Assembly (NCBI GenBank): GCA_012522475.1
Contig: JAAYKH010000010.1
Coordinates: 1 to 34,796, forward strand
Length of the DNA: 34,796 nt
Direction of reading: 5' to 3'
Source of the DNA: Chloroflexota bacterium
GTDB taxonomy: Bacteria > Chloroflexota > Anaerolineae > Anaerolineales > Anaerolineaceae
Positions within the stretch are counted from its first letter, which is position 1. Each line of letters opens with the position of its first letter. Position numbers and translations under genes: made by a program. Of this stretch, positions 23,979-33,102 are shown in pieces. The notes under the pieces were generated by a model that saw only the letters and a program-made list of their open reading frames with translations, was not told where the DNA came from and did no database searches.

Positions 23979-23984
23979 TTTAAA

Positions 23985-24270
23985 TTGTTAGTAACCGGCG
24001 GAAGAGTAGTTTATTTCCACCTGCCAGAGAAGGAACGCCCCAGGCTGAAAGCATCCACAGGCGAGGGATAGATGAAGTCACCGCAAGGGAATGTTGAAGA
24101 AAGCCCGGGTTTAAGTTGTGTGCGAACCGGGTGAGTAGAACGGCACGGGTGCGCCCGTTATCGCGCAGCCGGTTAATGATCCGGACTGAGCGCGCTGGCC
24201 AGGGCTGGCGAATAGAGGTGGTATCGCGGAAGTAACCTTTCGTCCTCTGAGATGAAAGGTTTTTATTTTT
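23985..24270 (+). promoter_or_regulatory. T-box riboswitch (valine), transcriptional, upstream of valS
   Basis: The leader has the T-box hallmarks: GAAGAGTAG near the 5' end (stem I), the T-box sequence AGAGGTGGTATCGCGGAAG at 24214-24232, and an intrinsic terminator AACCTTTC...GAAAGGTT followed by TTTATTTTT (24234-24270). The TGGT within the T-box would pair with an ACCA tRNA end, fitting tRNA-Val, whose discriminator is A. A likely specifier is GTC in GAAGTCACC (24077-24079), a valine codon. Uncharged tRNA-Val should stabilise the antiterminator and turn on valS. Confidence 0.9.
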
Positions 24271-24292
24271 AAAAAAGTGAGGAGCACAGCTC

Positions 24293-26983
24293 ATGGCTAA
24301 AGAACTACCGAAAACTTATGATTTCAAAGAAACGGAAGGGCGAATTTACCAAGCATGGTGGGAAGGTGGTTATTTTAAACCCAATAATGACCCCAAGGAT
24401 CCAGATTTTAACCCTGCGATCAAACCCTTTGTAATCTCAATACCGCCACCCAATGTGACCGGCAGCCTGCACCTGGGACATGCTCTGTTTGTTTCTATGG
24501 AAGATTTGATGATCCGTTATCACCGCATGAAAGGTGAGCCTGCCCTGTGGGTTCCCGGAACAGATCACGCAGGAATAGCCACGCAATTGCAGGTTGAAAA
24601 TATGCTGCAGGAGCTTGGAACCAGCCGGGAGGAGATTGGGCGGGAAAAATTTCTGGCCCATGCCTGGGCATGGAAAGAGAAATTCGGAGGGATCATCACC
24701 GAGCAAATCCGCAGGTTGGGCGCATCCTGTGATTGGAGCCGCGAACGCTTCACCCTGGATGAGGGATTGTCGCGAGCCGTGCGAGAGGCTTTTGTGTTAT
24801 TGTTTGAAAAGGGCTGGATCTACCGCGGCCCGCGTATGATCAACTGGTCACCTGGCTTGCAGACGGCAGTGTCGGATCTGGAAGTGGAATACTCCGAGGA
24901 ACTTGGCAAGCTGTATTACTTTAAATATCGTGTTGCCGATAGCGACGCGTTTATCCCGGTAGCAACCACACGACCCGAAACGATCCTGGGGGATACTGCT
25001 GTGGCTGTACACCCCAACGATGCGCGTTATCAACACCTGGTGGGAAAAATGGTGCTGGTTCCAATTTTAGGACGTGAAATCCCGGTGATTGCCGATGATT
25101 ACGTTGATAGGGAATTTGGGACCGGCGCGTTAAAAATTACGCCGTCCCACGATCCGAATGATTACATCATCGGTCAACGTCACCACCTTGAATTTATCAA
25201 CGTACTCAATAAAGACGCCACGATTAATGAAAATGGCGGCCCGTATGCTGGTTTGGATCGCATGGATTGCCGGCAGAAGCTCTGGGTAGATATGGAGGCA
25301 GACGGCTTGGTGATTAAGGTAGAGCCGTATGCGATGAAGGTGCCGCGCTCCCAGCGCGGGGGTGAAATGATTGAGCCTTTGATCTCTACCCAATGGTTTG
25401 TGAACATGGAGGCCATGGCCCAGGCTGCCTTTGACGCTGTCAAGGATGGTCGCATTGAGATCATTCCTGAACGGTTCAAGAAGGTGTATTATAACTGGCT
25501 GGAGAATATCCAGGATTGGTGTATCAGCCGACAACTCTGGTGGGGACATCGTATCCCGGTGTGGTATTGTAACGATTGCCACGCCATGATTGTCGCCCGT
25601 GAAAACCCCACGCATTGTCAACAATGTGGCAGTTCAAACTTGCAGCAGGATCCGGATGTGCTGGATACCTGGTTCTCTTCTGCCTTGTGGCCATTTTCTA
25701 CCCTTGGCTGGCCGGAAAAAACCGCCGACCTGGATTACTTTTACCCGACATCGGTGATGGAAACCGGCTACGATATCCTGTTCTTCTGGGTAGCACGTAT
25801 GATCATGACCGGGCTGGAATTCACCGGTGAAGCGCCTTTCCATACCGTCTATTTGCATGGCATGATCCGGGATGAACATGGGCAAATCATGAGCAAAACC
25901 AAGAACAACGTGATTGACCCTTTGATGGTGATGGATGAGCTGGGTACGGATGCGCTGCGCTTCTCCTTGCTGGTTGGAACGACGCCCGGAAACGATCCCA
26001 ATATCTCGTTAAAAAGAGTGGAAGCCAATCGGAATTTTGCCAATAAGCTGTGGAATGTTGGCCGTTACGTGATTCGCAACCTGGAAAACTTGCCCGCAGC
26101 ACCCCTTGATGAGCCGGATTGGACTCTGGCGGATCGCTGGGTCTGGGCGCGCATGCGACAATTAAGTGAAGCGGTCAATCGGTTGTTTGAGAGCTACCAG
26201 TTTGGTGAAGCTGGCCGCCAGATCTATGATTTCTTTTGGGGAGAATTTGCGGATTGGTACGTGGAGATTTCAAAAAACCAGATCGCAGAAGGCCAAGACC
26301 GGGCTTTCTATACCATTCAGACGCTGGTGAGGATTTTTGATACTTGCTTGCGGTTTTTGCACCCGTATACCCCCTTCGTTACAGAAGCCTTGTGGGGGCA
26401 CCTGCGGGATGCCTGCGAAGCAACTTCAGCAGCTTTAGCACCAACCCGTGGATGGGAAGATGCGCTGATTATTGCACGCTGGCCAGAACCCCTTCCGTTG
26501 GAAGGCTGGGAAGCGGAAGCAGTTGAACAATTCTCGCTCATCCAGGACATGGTGCGCGCAATCCGCAACATCCGCTCGGGATATAAGGTTGACCATCAGC
26601 GAAAAATCCCCTGTACGATCAGTGCGGGTGGAAGAATGGCGATGATTGGAGCGCAACAAGAGGTCTTTGTGTCCCTGGCAGGGATTGACCCGTCTGCGAT
26701 TACGATCGTTGAAACGCCTTTAGAACCATCAGACGATCGGGTTACACTGGTGGTGGGCCCGGTAGAGATCTCATTGCCGTTAGCAGGTTTGGTCGATTTA
26801 CAGGCCGAACGTGCCCGTCTGGACAAGGAATTGCTGGAGGTACGCTCACAAATCGAGCGCTTAGAAAAACTTCTGGGAAGTCCCTTCGCGGAAAAGGCGC
26901 CGGTGGAAGTTGTGGCGAAGGAACGCGAAAAATTGGCTGCTTACCAGGAGACTGCTGAACGTTTACAACAGCAATTGGGTTAA
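24293..26983 (+). CDS. valS: Valyl-tRNA synthetase
   Basis: An 896-residue class I synthetase. The HIGH motif is PPNVTGSLHLGHAL (H60-LGH63), the KMSKS motif is IMSKTKNNVIDP (M533 onward), and WSPGLQTAVSDLEVEY and TTRPETILGDTAVAVHP mark the editing (CP1) region start. A CxxC...CxxC zinc pair is visible (CNDCHAMI, CQQCGSS), followed by DPDVLDTWFSSALWPFSTLGW. The C-terminus ends in the usual valyl coiled coil (LQAERARLDKELLEVRSQIE). GAGGAG precedes the ATG. It charges tRNA-Val with editing of threonine. Control by the T-box upstream is clear. Length is normal. Confidence 0.97.
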   Translation: MAKELPKTYDFKETEGRIYQAWWEGGYFKPNNDPKDPDFNPAIKPFVISIPPPNVTGSLHLGHALFVSMEDLMIRYHRMKGEPALWVPGTDHAGIATQLQVENMLQELGTSREEIGREKFLAHAWAWKEKFGGIITEQIRRLGASCDWSRERFTLDEGLSRAVREAFVLLFEKGWIYRGPRMINWSPGLQTAVSDLEVEYSEELGKLYYFKYRVADSDAFIPVATTRPETILGDTAVAVHPNDARYQHLVGKMVLVPILGREIPVIADDYVDREFGTGALKITPSHDPNDYIIGQRHHLEFINVLNKDATINENGGPYAGLDRMDCRQKLWVDMEADGLVIKVEPYAMKVPRSQRGGEMIEPLISTQWFVNMEAMAQAAFDAVKDGRIEIIPERFKKVYYNWLENIQDWCISRQLWWGHRIPVWYCNDCHAMIVARENPTHCQQCGSSNLQQDPDVLDTWFSSALWPFSTLGWPEKTADLDYFYPTSVMETGYDILFFWVARMIMTGLEFTGEAPFHTVYLHGMIRDEHGQIMSKTKNNVIDPLMVMDELGTDALRFSLLVGTTPGNDPNISLKRVEANRNFANKLWNVGRYVIRNLENLPAAPLDEPDWTLADRWVWARMRQLSEAVNRLFESYQFGEAGRQIYDFFWGEFADWYVEISKNQIAEGQDRAFYTIQTLVRIFDTCLRFLHPYTPFVTEALWGHLRDACEATSAALAPTRGWEDALIIARWPEPLPLEGWEAEAVEQFSLIQDMVRAIRNIRSGYKVDHQRKIPCTISAGGRMAMIGAQQEVFVSLAGIDPSAITIVETPLEPSDDRVTLVVGPVEISLPLAGLVDLQAERARLDKELLEVRSQIERLEKLLGSPFAEKAPVEVVAKEREKLAAYQETAERLQQQLG

Positions 26984-27212
26984 GGTATGCCCTGAAAGCC
27001 GCTGCTTGCCAGCTGGCAACTTAAAGCGGGCGCCTTGCTGCTGGGAGCAAAGCGTAATGACGATGGGCCCTCTGCCTTTGGAGCGCAGTTTGTTGTTAAC
27101 ATTGATAATTATGTGAAATAGCTTCGTCAACCGTGCGGAATTATTGGGCGTGACGTTGTAAACGCCCATTGCGTTACATGCAATCATAAAGCCGACGAAC
27201 CGGTTTTACAGC

Positions 27213-28958
27213 TTACGAATGCTTTTCCGTTGTTGGTAAAATACGATCATATTCGCGCTGCATAAGGCGTCTCAGGATGGCCAACGAGGTGGCGTAGGTG
27301 GAATCAACGCCGAAATAAGATAAGGTTCCAGCGCCCAGATTTTCTCCCTTGGTGAGGGGCGTATCGGAAGCATAATGGAGGATACCCAGGTCGAAGGGTA
27401 CACTGTATAAATTGACAATTTCATCTACAGGGTGGCGAGTGGGGCGATGGAGTTCAGCAACCGCAGAAAGATACGGGCCGGCCTCCATTTCAATGTCTGT
27501 ATAACCTTCGCGGTAAACCACCTCCATAATCTGTGCATTTTGGAGATACGTTCCTAAAACCGAGACCGATTTCTGGTTGTCTAAAACGGTACCATACACG
27601 AGGTATGGGCTGACATCACTCGCTGAGAAGCAATTGTGATACATGTAGGTGTTACGTGAATGCTCATCATAGGTAACGTTCGGGATCATCACGTCTCCAC
27701 GGCGGCCATTAAGGGTGGCAGCCTTTCCCATGATGTAGATACCCAGCAGAGGGCTGGTGTGTTCGGCAATTTTTACCAACAGGTTATACGCAGCCAGGCC
27801 AAGCGGATAATCAATATTCAGAATGAGGGCATTGCTTGTTTTCAGGAATGACCAATCGGCCTCTCGATCAGCAAATCCCACCGGCGAGAGGCGGGGGTCG
27901 ATCGTCTCTGGGTTGAGGGCGGCCAGGTCGATGATCTGTGCATCAATATTGAAAGCGTGTTCACTGGGAAAACGGTAAACCCCATTTGCTTTTTCAAAGA
28001 TTGCCTGGGCTTTTATCAGGTCTTTACCCTGTGACGTCGCCTGGTATTTCTTAAGAATATAGTTGAGAAAATTTTCAGGCCTTGAGGGAATTTCTTTCTG
28101 GCTGATATCCTGCCATTCGGCCAGCAGGTCATCATCCCCAGCAGTGTGGAGGAAATGAGTCAGGCGTTCCTGCTGGGTGAGGGCAAATCCGGTTAACAGG
28201 TTGGGGATACTGTGGGTATTGCTGGAGATGAAGTAGACAGGACGCTGAGAGATTTCAGGAAAAGCGGATTCGATACTATCCCACCAGTAGCGGGTTGCCC
28301 GGCGGTATTCGTTGAGAGAACCGCTGAGGAGCTGGACTTCAAGATCTAATTTTTGGTCACGAATATGTTTGAGCATCCAAGAAAAGCGATCACCCCAGAT
28401 GACCTGCAATCGTTCCAGTTCTTTTACGGCGATTTTTAATTGCCGGGCGATTTTCTCAAAAGTCTCATTATTCTGGATGGCTGCTTCCGTTAGAGATTCA
28501 TCACTGACTTCACTCAAGAGGTAGTGAAGTTTATTCCATTCGATCTGATAAGCAGTTAACACGGGGATGACATCGTCAATATCCGAACGAGAAGCGATAA
28601 AACAGGCTAAAGTGTCGTTGTTATCAAAAAAACAACGACGCCGGCGGGCGCGAGCAGATACCTCGGTCCAGTTTACAATCTGGCGATACCCGGATTGTTC
28701 GAAGACGGTTTCGCTTTGCCCGAGAAGGACAGCTTGTACATGCGGCATACAATCCGGTAAACGCAAATTCGCATAGATAAAAGAGGATATATCCGGTTGT
28801 TCCTGACGTGCCAGCAGGTGCAGCGAGGAATTGATCCCCGCGTGGATTTCTTCGAGGGAGCGAATGCGCACCCGGGTGGTTGACCTCAATAGAGAATAAA
28901 TCGTGCGGAGGTAGAGATCAATTTCTTCAGAGGCCCTGGTTGGAACGGTTCTTTCCAT
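27213..28958 (-). CDS. Unknown protein with nucleoside-phosphorylase-like C-terminus
   Basis: A 581-residue protein without signal peptide or membrane helices. The N-terminal 300 residues are helical and charged (RTIYSLLRSTTRVRIRSLEE, FEKIARQLKIAVKELERLQ), unlike known domains. The C-terminal part, from about 355, has MGKAATLNGRRGDVMIPNV, GTVLDNQKSVSVLGTYLQN and YTDIEMEAGPYLSAVAEL, which recall the purine-nucleoside phosphorylase/nucleosidase fold with its GxxxxL..GD and VEMEA motifs. It may match the DUF6909 family; I could not test that. Function is unknown. The gene is transcribed toward valS, and 320 bases separate its start from the divergent HAD gene. Confidence 0.75.
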   Translation of the reverse strand: MERTVPTRASEEIDLYLRTIYSLLRSTTRVRIRSLEEIHAGINSSLHLLARQEQPDISSFIYANLRLPDCMPHVQAVLLGQSETVFEQSGYRQIVNWTEVSARARRRRCFFDNNDTLACFIASRSDIDDVIPVLTAYQIEWNKLHYLLSEVSDESLTEAAIQNNETFEKIARQLKIAVKELERLQVIWGDRFSWMLKHIRDQKLDLEVQLLSGSLNEYRRATRYWWDSIESAFPEISQRPVYFISSNTHSIPNLLTGFALTQQERLTHFLHTAGDDDLLAEWQDISQKEIPSRPENFLNYILKKYQATSQGKDLIKAQAIFEKANGVYRFPSEHAFNIDAQIIDLAALNPETIDPRLSPVGFADREADWSFLKTSNALILNIDYPLGLAAYNLLVKIAEHTSPLLGIYIMGKAATLNGRRGDVMIPNVTYDEHSRNTYMYHNCFSASDVSPYLVYGTVLDNQKSVSVLGTYLQNAQIMEVVYREGYTDIEMEAGPYLSAVAELHRPTRHPVDEIVNLYSVPFDLGILHYASDTPLTKGENLGAGTLSYFGVDSTYATSLAILRRLMQREYDRILPTTEKHS

Positions 28959-29279
28959 AACAGCTCACTTTTTCTGGTTTTGATGTTCAGTTTAGTTTTC
29001 TGGCTGATCGGCAATAACTACGCATTATTTTACCCTTACTGCCAGTGATTAATGCTTTACGTTGAAGTTATTAATTAAAAAGTGTAGATTAGCCCAATGC
29101 ACACCATGTTGTTAAGACCACACTCAGTGCCGGTTTAAAAGACCATTTACGCTTGCAAGATAATGAAATTATTGTTGGTTTGCCTCTAAAAACTTTTGCT
29201 TTGCTGAACAGTTAACCTAAACGAATATCTTCGGTACAATTGGACTTGTTCAAATACCCTTTACTTACAAGGATTATCG
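28959..29279. other. Divergent intergenic region
   Basis: About 320 bases without a supported gene between the divergent 27213-28958 and HAD genes. TACAAT at 29235-29240 is a possible -10 for the HAD gene, but I see no good -35. No strong hairpin is present. Confidence 0.5.
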
Positions 29280-29903
29280 GTGATTAAAACGATCTTTTTT
29301 GATTTTGGCGGTGTGATCATAAAGCAGCCCAATCATCGCGGAATAAACTTCTGGAAAAAAGCCCTGGGTGTTACCGGCTGTCCGGAAATCATGGAGATGC
29401 TGGAAAACCCGCATGATTCGCAACTGGTCAAGGATATCTGTTTGGGAAAACTCCCCGAAGACTATATGTGGATGCTGATGACGGAAAAATGGCTCCTCAA
29501 GCCCACAGCAATGAAATTCTTGAAGCGATGGATGTTTTCAAAACGCCAGTTAAACCGGGCCATTGTTAATTTTATGGTGGAACTGCAGGCGGATTATAAC
29601 ATTGCAATTCTGAGTAACGCGGGCGATCAAACCCGGGCCTTGCTGGAAGATACCTACCAGTTGAAATCTGTGGTGGACGAGATGATCATTTCAGCGGAAG
29701 AGGGGGTCATCAAACCTGATCGGCGCATTTTCGAAATTGCCATGGAACGTCTGAATACGAGGCCTGAGCACTCGTTGCTGCTGGATGACTACCTGACTAA
29801 TATAACTGCCGCCCGCGAATTTGGCATGCACGCCGTGCAATTTATCAGCACGCATCAGGCGATTGCAATGGTGCGCAGTTGCCTGGATAGCAGGCAGGCC
29901 TGA
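29280..29903 (+). CDS. HAD-superfamily hydrolase (subfamily IA-like)
   Basis: A 207-residue protein with the HAD motifs in order: FFDFGGVI (nucleophile D8; the second acidic position is G10, as in many IA members), ILSNAG (motif II), [11 protein letters not shown] (motif III lysine) and [20 protein letters not shown] (motif IV). The helical cap lies between residues 15 and 90. The likely reaction is hydrolysis of a small phosphate ester; the substrate cannot be told from the sequence. The start is GTG 29280 with AAGGA upstream. Its stop codon overlaps the start of rsmI (TGATG), so the two are translationally coupled. Confidence 0.9.
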   Translation: MIKTIFFDFGGVIIKQPNHRGINFWKKALGVTGCPEIMEMLENPHDSQLVKDICLGKLPEDYMWMLMTEKWLLKPTAMKFLKRWMFSKRQLNRAIVNFMVELQADYNIAILSNAGDQTRALLEDTYQLKSVVDEMIISAEEGVIKPDRRIFEIAMERLNTRPEHSLLLDDYLTNITAAREFGMHAVQFISTHQAIAMVRSCLDSRQA

Positions 29904-30568
29904 TGTTGTACCTGGTAGCAACCCCGATTGGCAACCTGGGTGACATGACGCTGCGGGCACTGGAGGTTTTACGTTCGGTAGACCTGATTGCCAGCGAGGA
30001 TACCCGCAAAACCTCGATTTTGTTGAACCATTACGACATCCACAAACCTCAAAAGAGTTATCATGCCTTCAATGAAGAAAAGGTTGTACCCAAGCTGGTA
30101 GCGCTGCTTTTAGAAGGACAATCCATTGCAGTGGTCACCAGCGCGGGAACGCCGGGCATCTCTTATCCGGGGTATTCTCTGGTAGAAGCCGCAATCGAAC
30201 ATGAGATCCCGGTAACGGCGATTCCGGGCCCATCTGCATTGATATTGGCGTTGACATTATCGGTCTTACCTGCGCATAGCTTCACGTTTAAGGGGTTTGC
30301 GCCGCGCAAATCTGGGGCACGTCGGCGGTTTATCGGCGCTGAAACAGAATCGCCCCATACATTGATCTTTTACGAAAGCCCGCACAGAATCCAGGCATTC
30401 CTGGCGGATGCCCTGGCGGTGTTGGGGGACCGCCAGGCCCTACTGGCAAATGATCTGACTAAGAAGTTTGAAACCCTGCAACGGGGCCAATTAAGTGAGT
30501 TGCACGACGTATTTAATCAGGAGGCCCCGCGCGGTGAATACACTGTGGTAATTGAAGGAAATCGGTAG
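29903..30568 (+). CDS. rsmI: 16S rRNA (cytidine1402-2'-O)-methyltransferase
   Basis: A 221-residue SAM-dependent tetrapyrrole-methylase-fold enzyme. Family motifs are [59 protein letters not shown] and [11 protein letters not shown]. The usual SDAGTPGISDPG loop reads [12 protein letters not shown], so both aspartates are replaced (S and Y), which is unusual. RsmI adds the 2'-O-methyl on C1402 at the ribosomal P site. The length is shorter than the E. coli enzyme (286) because the C-terminal extension is missing, as in many bacteria. Start ATG overlaps the HAD stop by one base. Confidence 0.95.
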   Translation: MLYLVATPIGNLGDMTLRALEVLRSVDLIASEDTRKTSILLNHYDIHKPQKSYHAFNEEKVVPKLVALLLEGQSIAVVTSAGTPGISYPGYSLVEAAIEHEIPVTAIPGPSALILALTLSVLPAHSFTFKGFAPRKSGARRRFIGAETESPHTLIFYESPHRIQAFLADALAVLGDRQALLANDLTKKFETLQRGQLSELHDVFNQEAPRGEYTVVIEGNR

Positions 30569-30577
30569 GTGCGCAGC

Positions 30578-31309
30578 TTAAAACTTGAAGGGTGGCAGGT
30601 TGGCCTCGTCGTCGAAAGCTTCTACCTTTTCGACGCGTTTTAACCCGTTGACAACCCAATACGTGAATGGTGTGACAACAATTTCAACCAGGAGTTTGAA
30701 GATATAATTGGTAATGGTCAAGCTCCACAGCAAGCCCCATGGGAACACACCCAGTGCGCTGGCAATAAAGACAAAGACAAAGGTATCAAGCGCTTGCCCG
30801 ATGACGCTGCTACCGATGGTACGGAACCAAAGCAACTTGCCCTTAGTGAAGGCTTTCATGAGCACCATGGTGATGGCATTCGAGAAAGACCCTGCCAGGT
30901 ACCCGGCTAGACTGGCGATGACGATCGTTCCCGAGCTCATGCTCCCCAATATCCGGTCAAAGCTTTCCTGGCCGACGCTGGATTCCCAGGTGGCTTCTCC
31001 GGGAAGGACCTGTACAAACCAGAAGACCAATGCGCTGAAAACCAGAGCGCCAAAGCCAATCCAGATGATGCGCCGGGACCGTTTATAGCCGTAAACTTCT
31101 GTCAGCACGTCGCCGATGATGTAGCTAATTGGGAACAGGACGGTCCCCGCGTCAAAGCTGAGTTCCAGGGCGCCCAAGCTGAAACCCCAATCGATGATCT
31201 TGGCGGATGAGGCGACGTTGCTGAGTACCAGCGCCAGCACGAAGATCACCGTAAGGATATCGAGGTAGTGAAAGGATTGTGTTGCAGAGAGATGGTTCTT
31301 TTTTTTCAC
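30578..31309 (-). CDS. Queuosine precursor transporter (YhhQ/VUT family)
   Basis: A 243-residue membrane protein with about six hydrophobic segments: ILTVIFVLALVLSNVAS, LSFDAGTVLFPISYIIGD, IIWIGFGALVFSALVFWFV, GTIVIASLAGYLAGSFSNAI, IGSSVIGQALDTFVFVFIAS and TNYIFKLLVEIVVTPFTYWV. The DVLTEVYGYKRSR segment after the second helix is a signature of this family, which imports 7-cyano-7-deazaguanine or related queuosine precursors. No queuosine biosynthesis gene is in the window. It overlaps nothing; its stop lies 9 bases from the convergent rsmI stop. Confidence 0.9.
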   Translation of the reverse strand: MKKKNHLSATQSFHYLDILTVIFVLALVLSNVASSAKIIDWGFSLGALELSFDAGTVLFPISYIIGDVLTEVYGYKRSRRIIWIGFGALVFSALVFWFVQVLPGEATWESSVGQESFDRILGSMSSGTIVIASLAGYLAGSFSNAITMVLMKAFTKGKLLWFRTIGSSVIGQALDTFVFVFIASALGVFPWGLLWSLTITNYIFKLLVEIVVTPFTYWVVNGLKRVEKVEAFDDEANLPPFKF

Positions 31310-31350
31310 GAATGGCTCCGTACTTGACCACGGGCTAAGTATACCTTGAT

Positions 31351-32094
31351 ATGCATCATTTCTTTCTAACGCCAGAATCGATTCAGGGAAAGCAAGTCAG
31401 CTTTCCGCCACAGGTAGCCCACCAGATCAGGCACGTCTTGCGCTTGGGAGCAGGTGACCAGGTGGCTGTGCTCGATAATAGCGGAATGCTTTTCACGGTG
31501 GTTCTAACTGGCCATGTGTCAAATACGCAGTTGACAGGTCAAATTGTTGCCTCCCACAGAGTCACCTCGGAACCCGGGATCGGGGTTACGTTATTCTTTG
31601 GATTATCAAACCGCGAAAAGGTGGAATGGATCTTACAAAAGGGGACCGAAATTGGGGTTTCTAAGTTTTATCCTTTTGTCTCATCTCGAACACGGGTGAG
31701 TACCCCGGCTCTATCAGAATCCAGAATTACGCGCTGGAAGCAAATTATTAAAGAAGCCGCAGAACAATCCGGGCGCGGCAAGCTGCCAACTTTTAACCCC
31801 CCAGAATTTTTAAAAGAGTGTTTCGTAAAAGCAAAGCATGATCACCAAATGTGCCTTTTGGCATGGGAGAACTCGCCTGGCGATGAGATCAGATTGAAAG
31901 AACTGCTGCAAGGTTTTTCAGGGGATGCAGTCGCTTTGTTTGTGGGGCCTGAAGGTGGCTTTTCTGAAGATGAGATTGTTGCAGCTAAGGAAAATGGATG
32001 ACAGGTAGTTTCTTTAGGCCCTCGGATTTTACGCATGGAAACAGCTGCGATTGTGTTTCCAGCCCTGGTGCTTTACGAATTTGGGGGTCAATAA
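31351..32094 (+). pseudogene. rsmE: 16S rRNA (uracil1498-N3)-methyltransferase, interrupted by UGA
   Basis: The full frame of 248 codons matches RsmE: HHFFLTPESIQGKQVSFP, the SPOUT-fold GLSNREKVEWILQKGTEIGV, EAAEQSGRGKLP and VGPEGGFSEDEIVAAKENG. An in-frame TGA at 31999-32001 (codon 217) then stops it, yet the frame goes on with QVVSLGPRILRMETAAIVFP and ends at TAA 32094. The part after the stop includes the LGPRILRxETA knot that binds SAM, so the short product of 216 residues should be dead. The stop replaces what is probably TGG (tryptophan is common here). No SECIS hairpin is visible after it and the site is not redox-active. Nonsense mutation, sequencing error or readthrough remain possible. 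Confidence 0.85.
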
Positions 32095-32178
32095 ACAGTT
32101 GATCTGTGTTATGATTTTGTAACTATAAGCCCCGTTTTGGGTTATAAATAGTAATGACTTCATGAACAGGACATCAAA

Positions 32179-33102
32179 TTGAAACGAAGCTGTGTTATTG
32201 TCAACCCGACTGCAGGTAAAGGTGCAGCCAAAAAAGTTATGCCCCAAATTGAAGCCCTATTACAAGGACTTGGTTTGGATTATGAAATTAAATACACAGA
32301 CCATCCCGGTCATGGCATCGAACTGGCGGAAGAGGCCTGCAACGATGATTACGCGACCCTGGTTGCCGTTGGGGGCGACGGGACGGTAAACGAGGTTATT
32401 AACGGTATGATGCGGTCAGATCGACAGAATGAACGCTTGCCGCATCTGGGCGTGCTACCTGTAGGCCGGGGAAATGACTTTTCATTTGGCATGGGTATTC
32501 CCCAAGACCTTGAATCTGCCTGCCGACTGTTGGCCAATGGGTATTCCCGAGAGATTGACGTTGGCTTTGTAAAAGGTGGTGATTATCCAGATGGGCGCTA
32601 TTTTGGAAATGGCATCGGTATCGGTTTTGATACGGTTGTGGGTTTTGAAGCCGCAAAATTACCCCCATTTATCAGTGGCATCCCGGCTTACCTGGTTGCG
32701 GCACTGAAAACCATCTTCTTATTCTTTGACGCACCGACCATTCAACTGAATATTGATGGCGAAATTTTAGAACAACCCTGCCTGCTGGTATCTGTTATGA
32801 ATGGACGTCGCATGGGTGGCTCCTTTATGTTTGCACCCGATTCAAAATCGGATGACGGCTTGTTTAGCCTGTGTATTGTCGAGCAGGTGACCCGTTGGCA
32901 GGTTTTGGGCTTATTTCCAAAGGTGATGTCTGGTACACATGAATCGCACCCAGCAATTAAGATACCAATGGGAAAGATGATTAAAATCAGTGCACTTTCT
33001 GGCACTTTGCCTGTGCATGCTGATGGCGAGACAATCTGTGAAACCGGTAAAAGCCTGGAAGTTGATCTTTTCCCTCGTGCGTTAAGGCTGGTGTGTCCAT
33101 GA
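32179..33102 (+). CDS. Diacylglycerol kinase family lipid kinase (YegS/DagK-like)
   Basis: A 307-residue protein with VIVNPTAGKGAAKKV at the N-terminus, the nucleotide-binding GGDGTVNEVINGM (G65-T69) and LPVGRGNDFSFGMGIP. The C-terminal beta-sandwich carries GNGIGIGFDTVVGFEA and FMFAPDSKSDDGLFSL, and the end has VHADGETI, a family signature. It probably phosphorylates diacylglycerol or a related lipid at the membrane. The start is TTG 32179; no ATG fits at the N-terminus. Its stop overlaps the acyltransferase start (ATGA), so a two-gene lipid operon is clear. Confidence 0.9.
   Translation: MKRSCVIVNPTAGKGAAKKVMPQIEALLQGLGLDYEIKYTDHPGHGIELAEEACNDDYATLVAVGGDGTVNEVINGMMRSDRQNERLPHLGVLPVGRGNDFSFGMGIPQDLESACRLLANGYSREIDVGFVKGGDYPDGRYFGNGIGIGFDTVVGFEAAKLPPFISGIPAYLVAALKTIFLFFDAPTIQLNIDGEILEQPCLLVSVMNGRRMGGSFMFAPDSKSDDGLFSLCIVEQVTRWQVLGLFPKVMSGTHESHPAIKIPMGKMIKISALSGTLPVHADGETICETGKSLEVDLFPRALRLVCP

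Noticed and set aside
26996-27121. 41-codon open frame after valS (contains GAKRNDDGPSAFGAQFVVNI)
   Set aside because: It reads like a real protein end but has no start codon and no recognisable family; perhaps a gene remnant, too weak to list.
31999-32001. Selenocysteine codon in rsmE
   Set aside because: The position is not a redox cysteine in RsmE and no SECIS-like hairpin follows.
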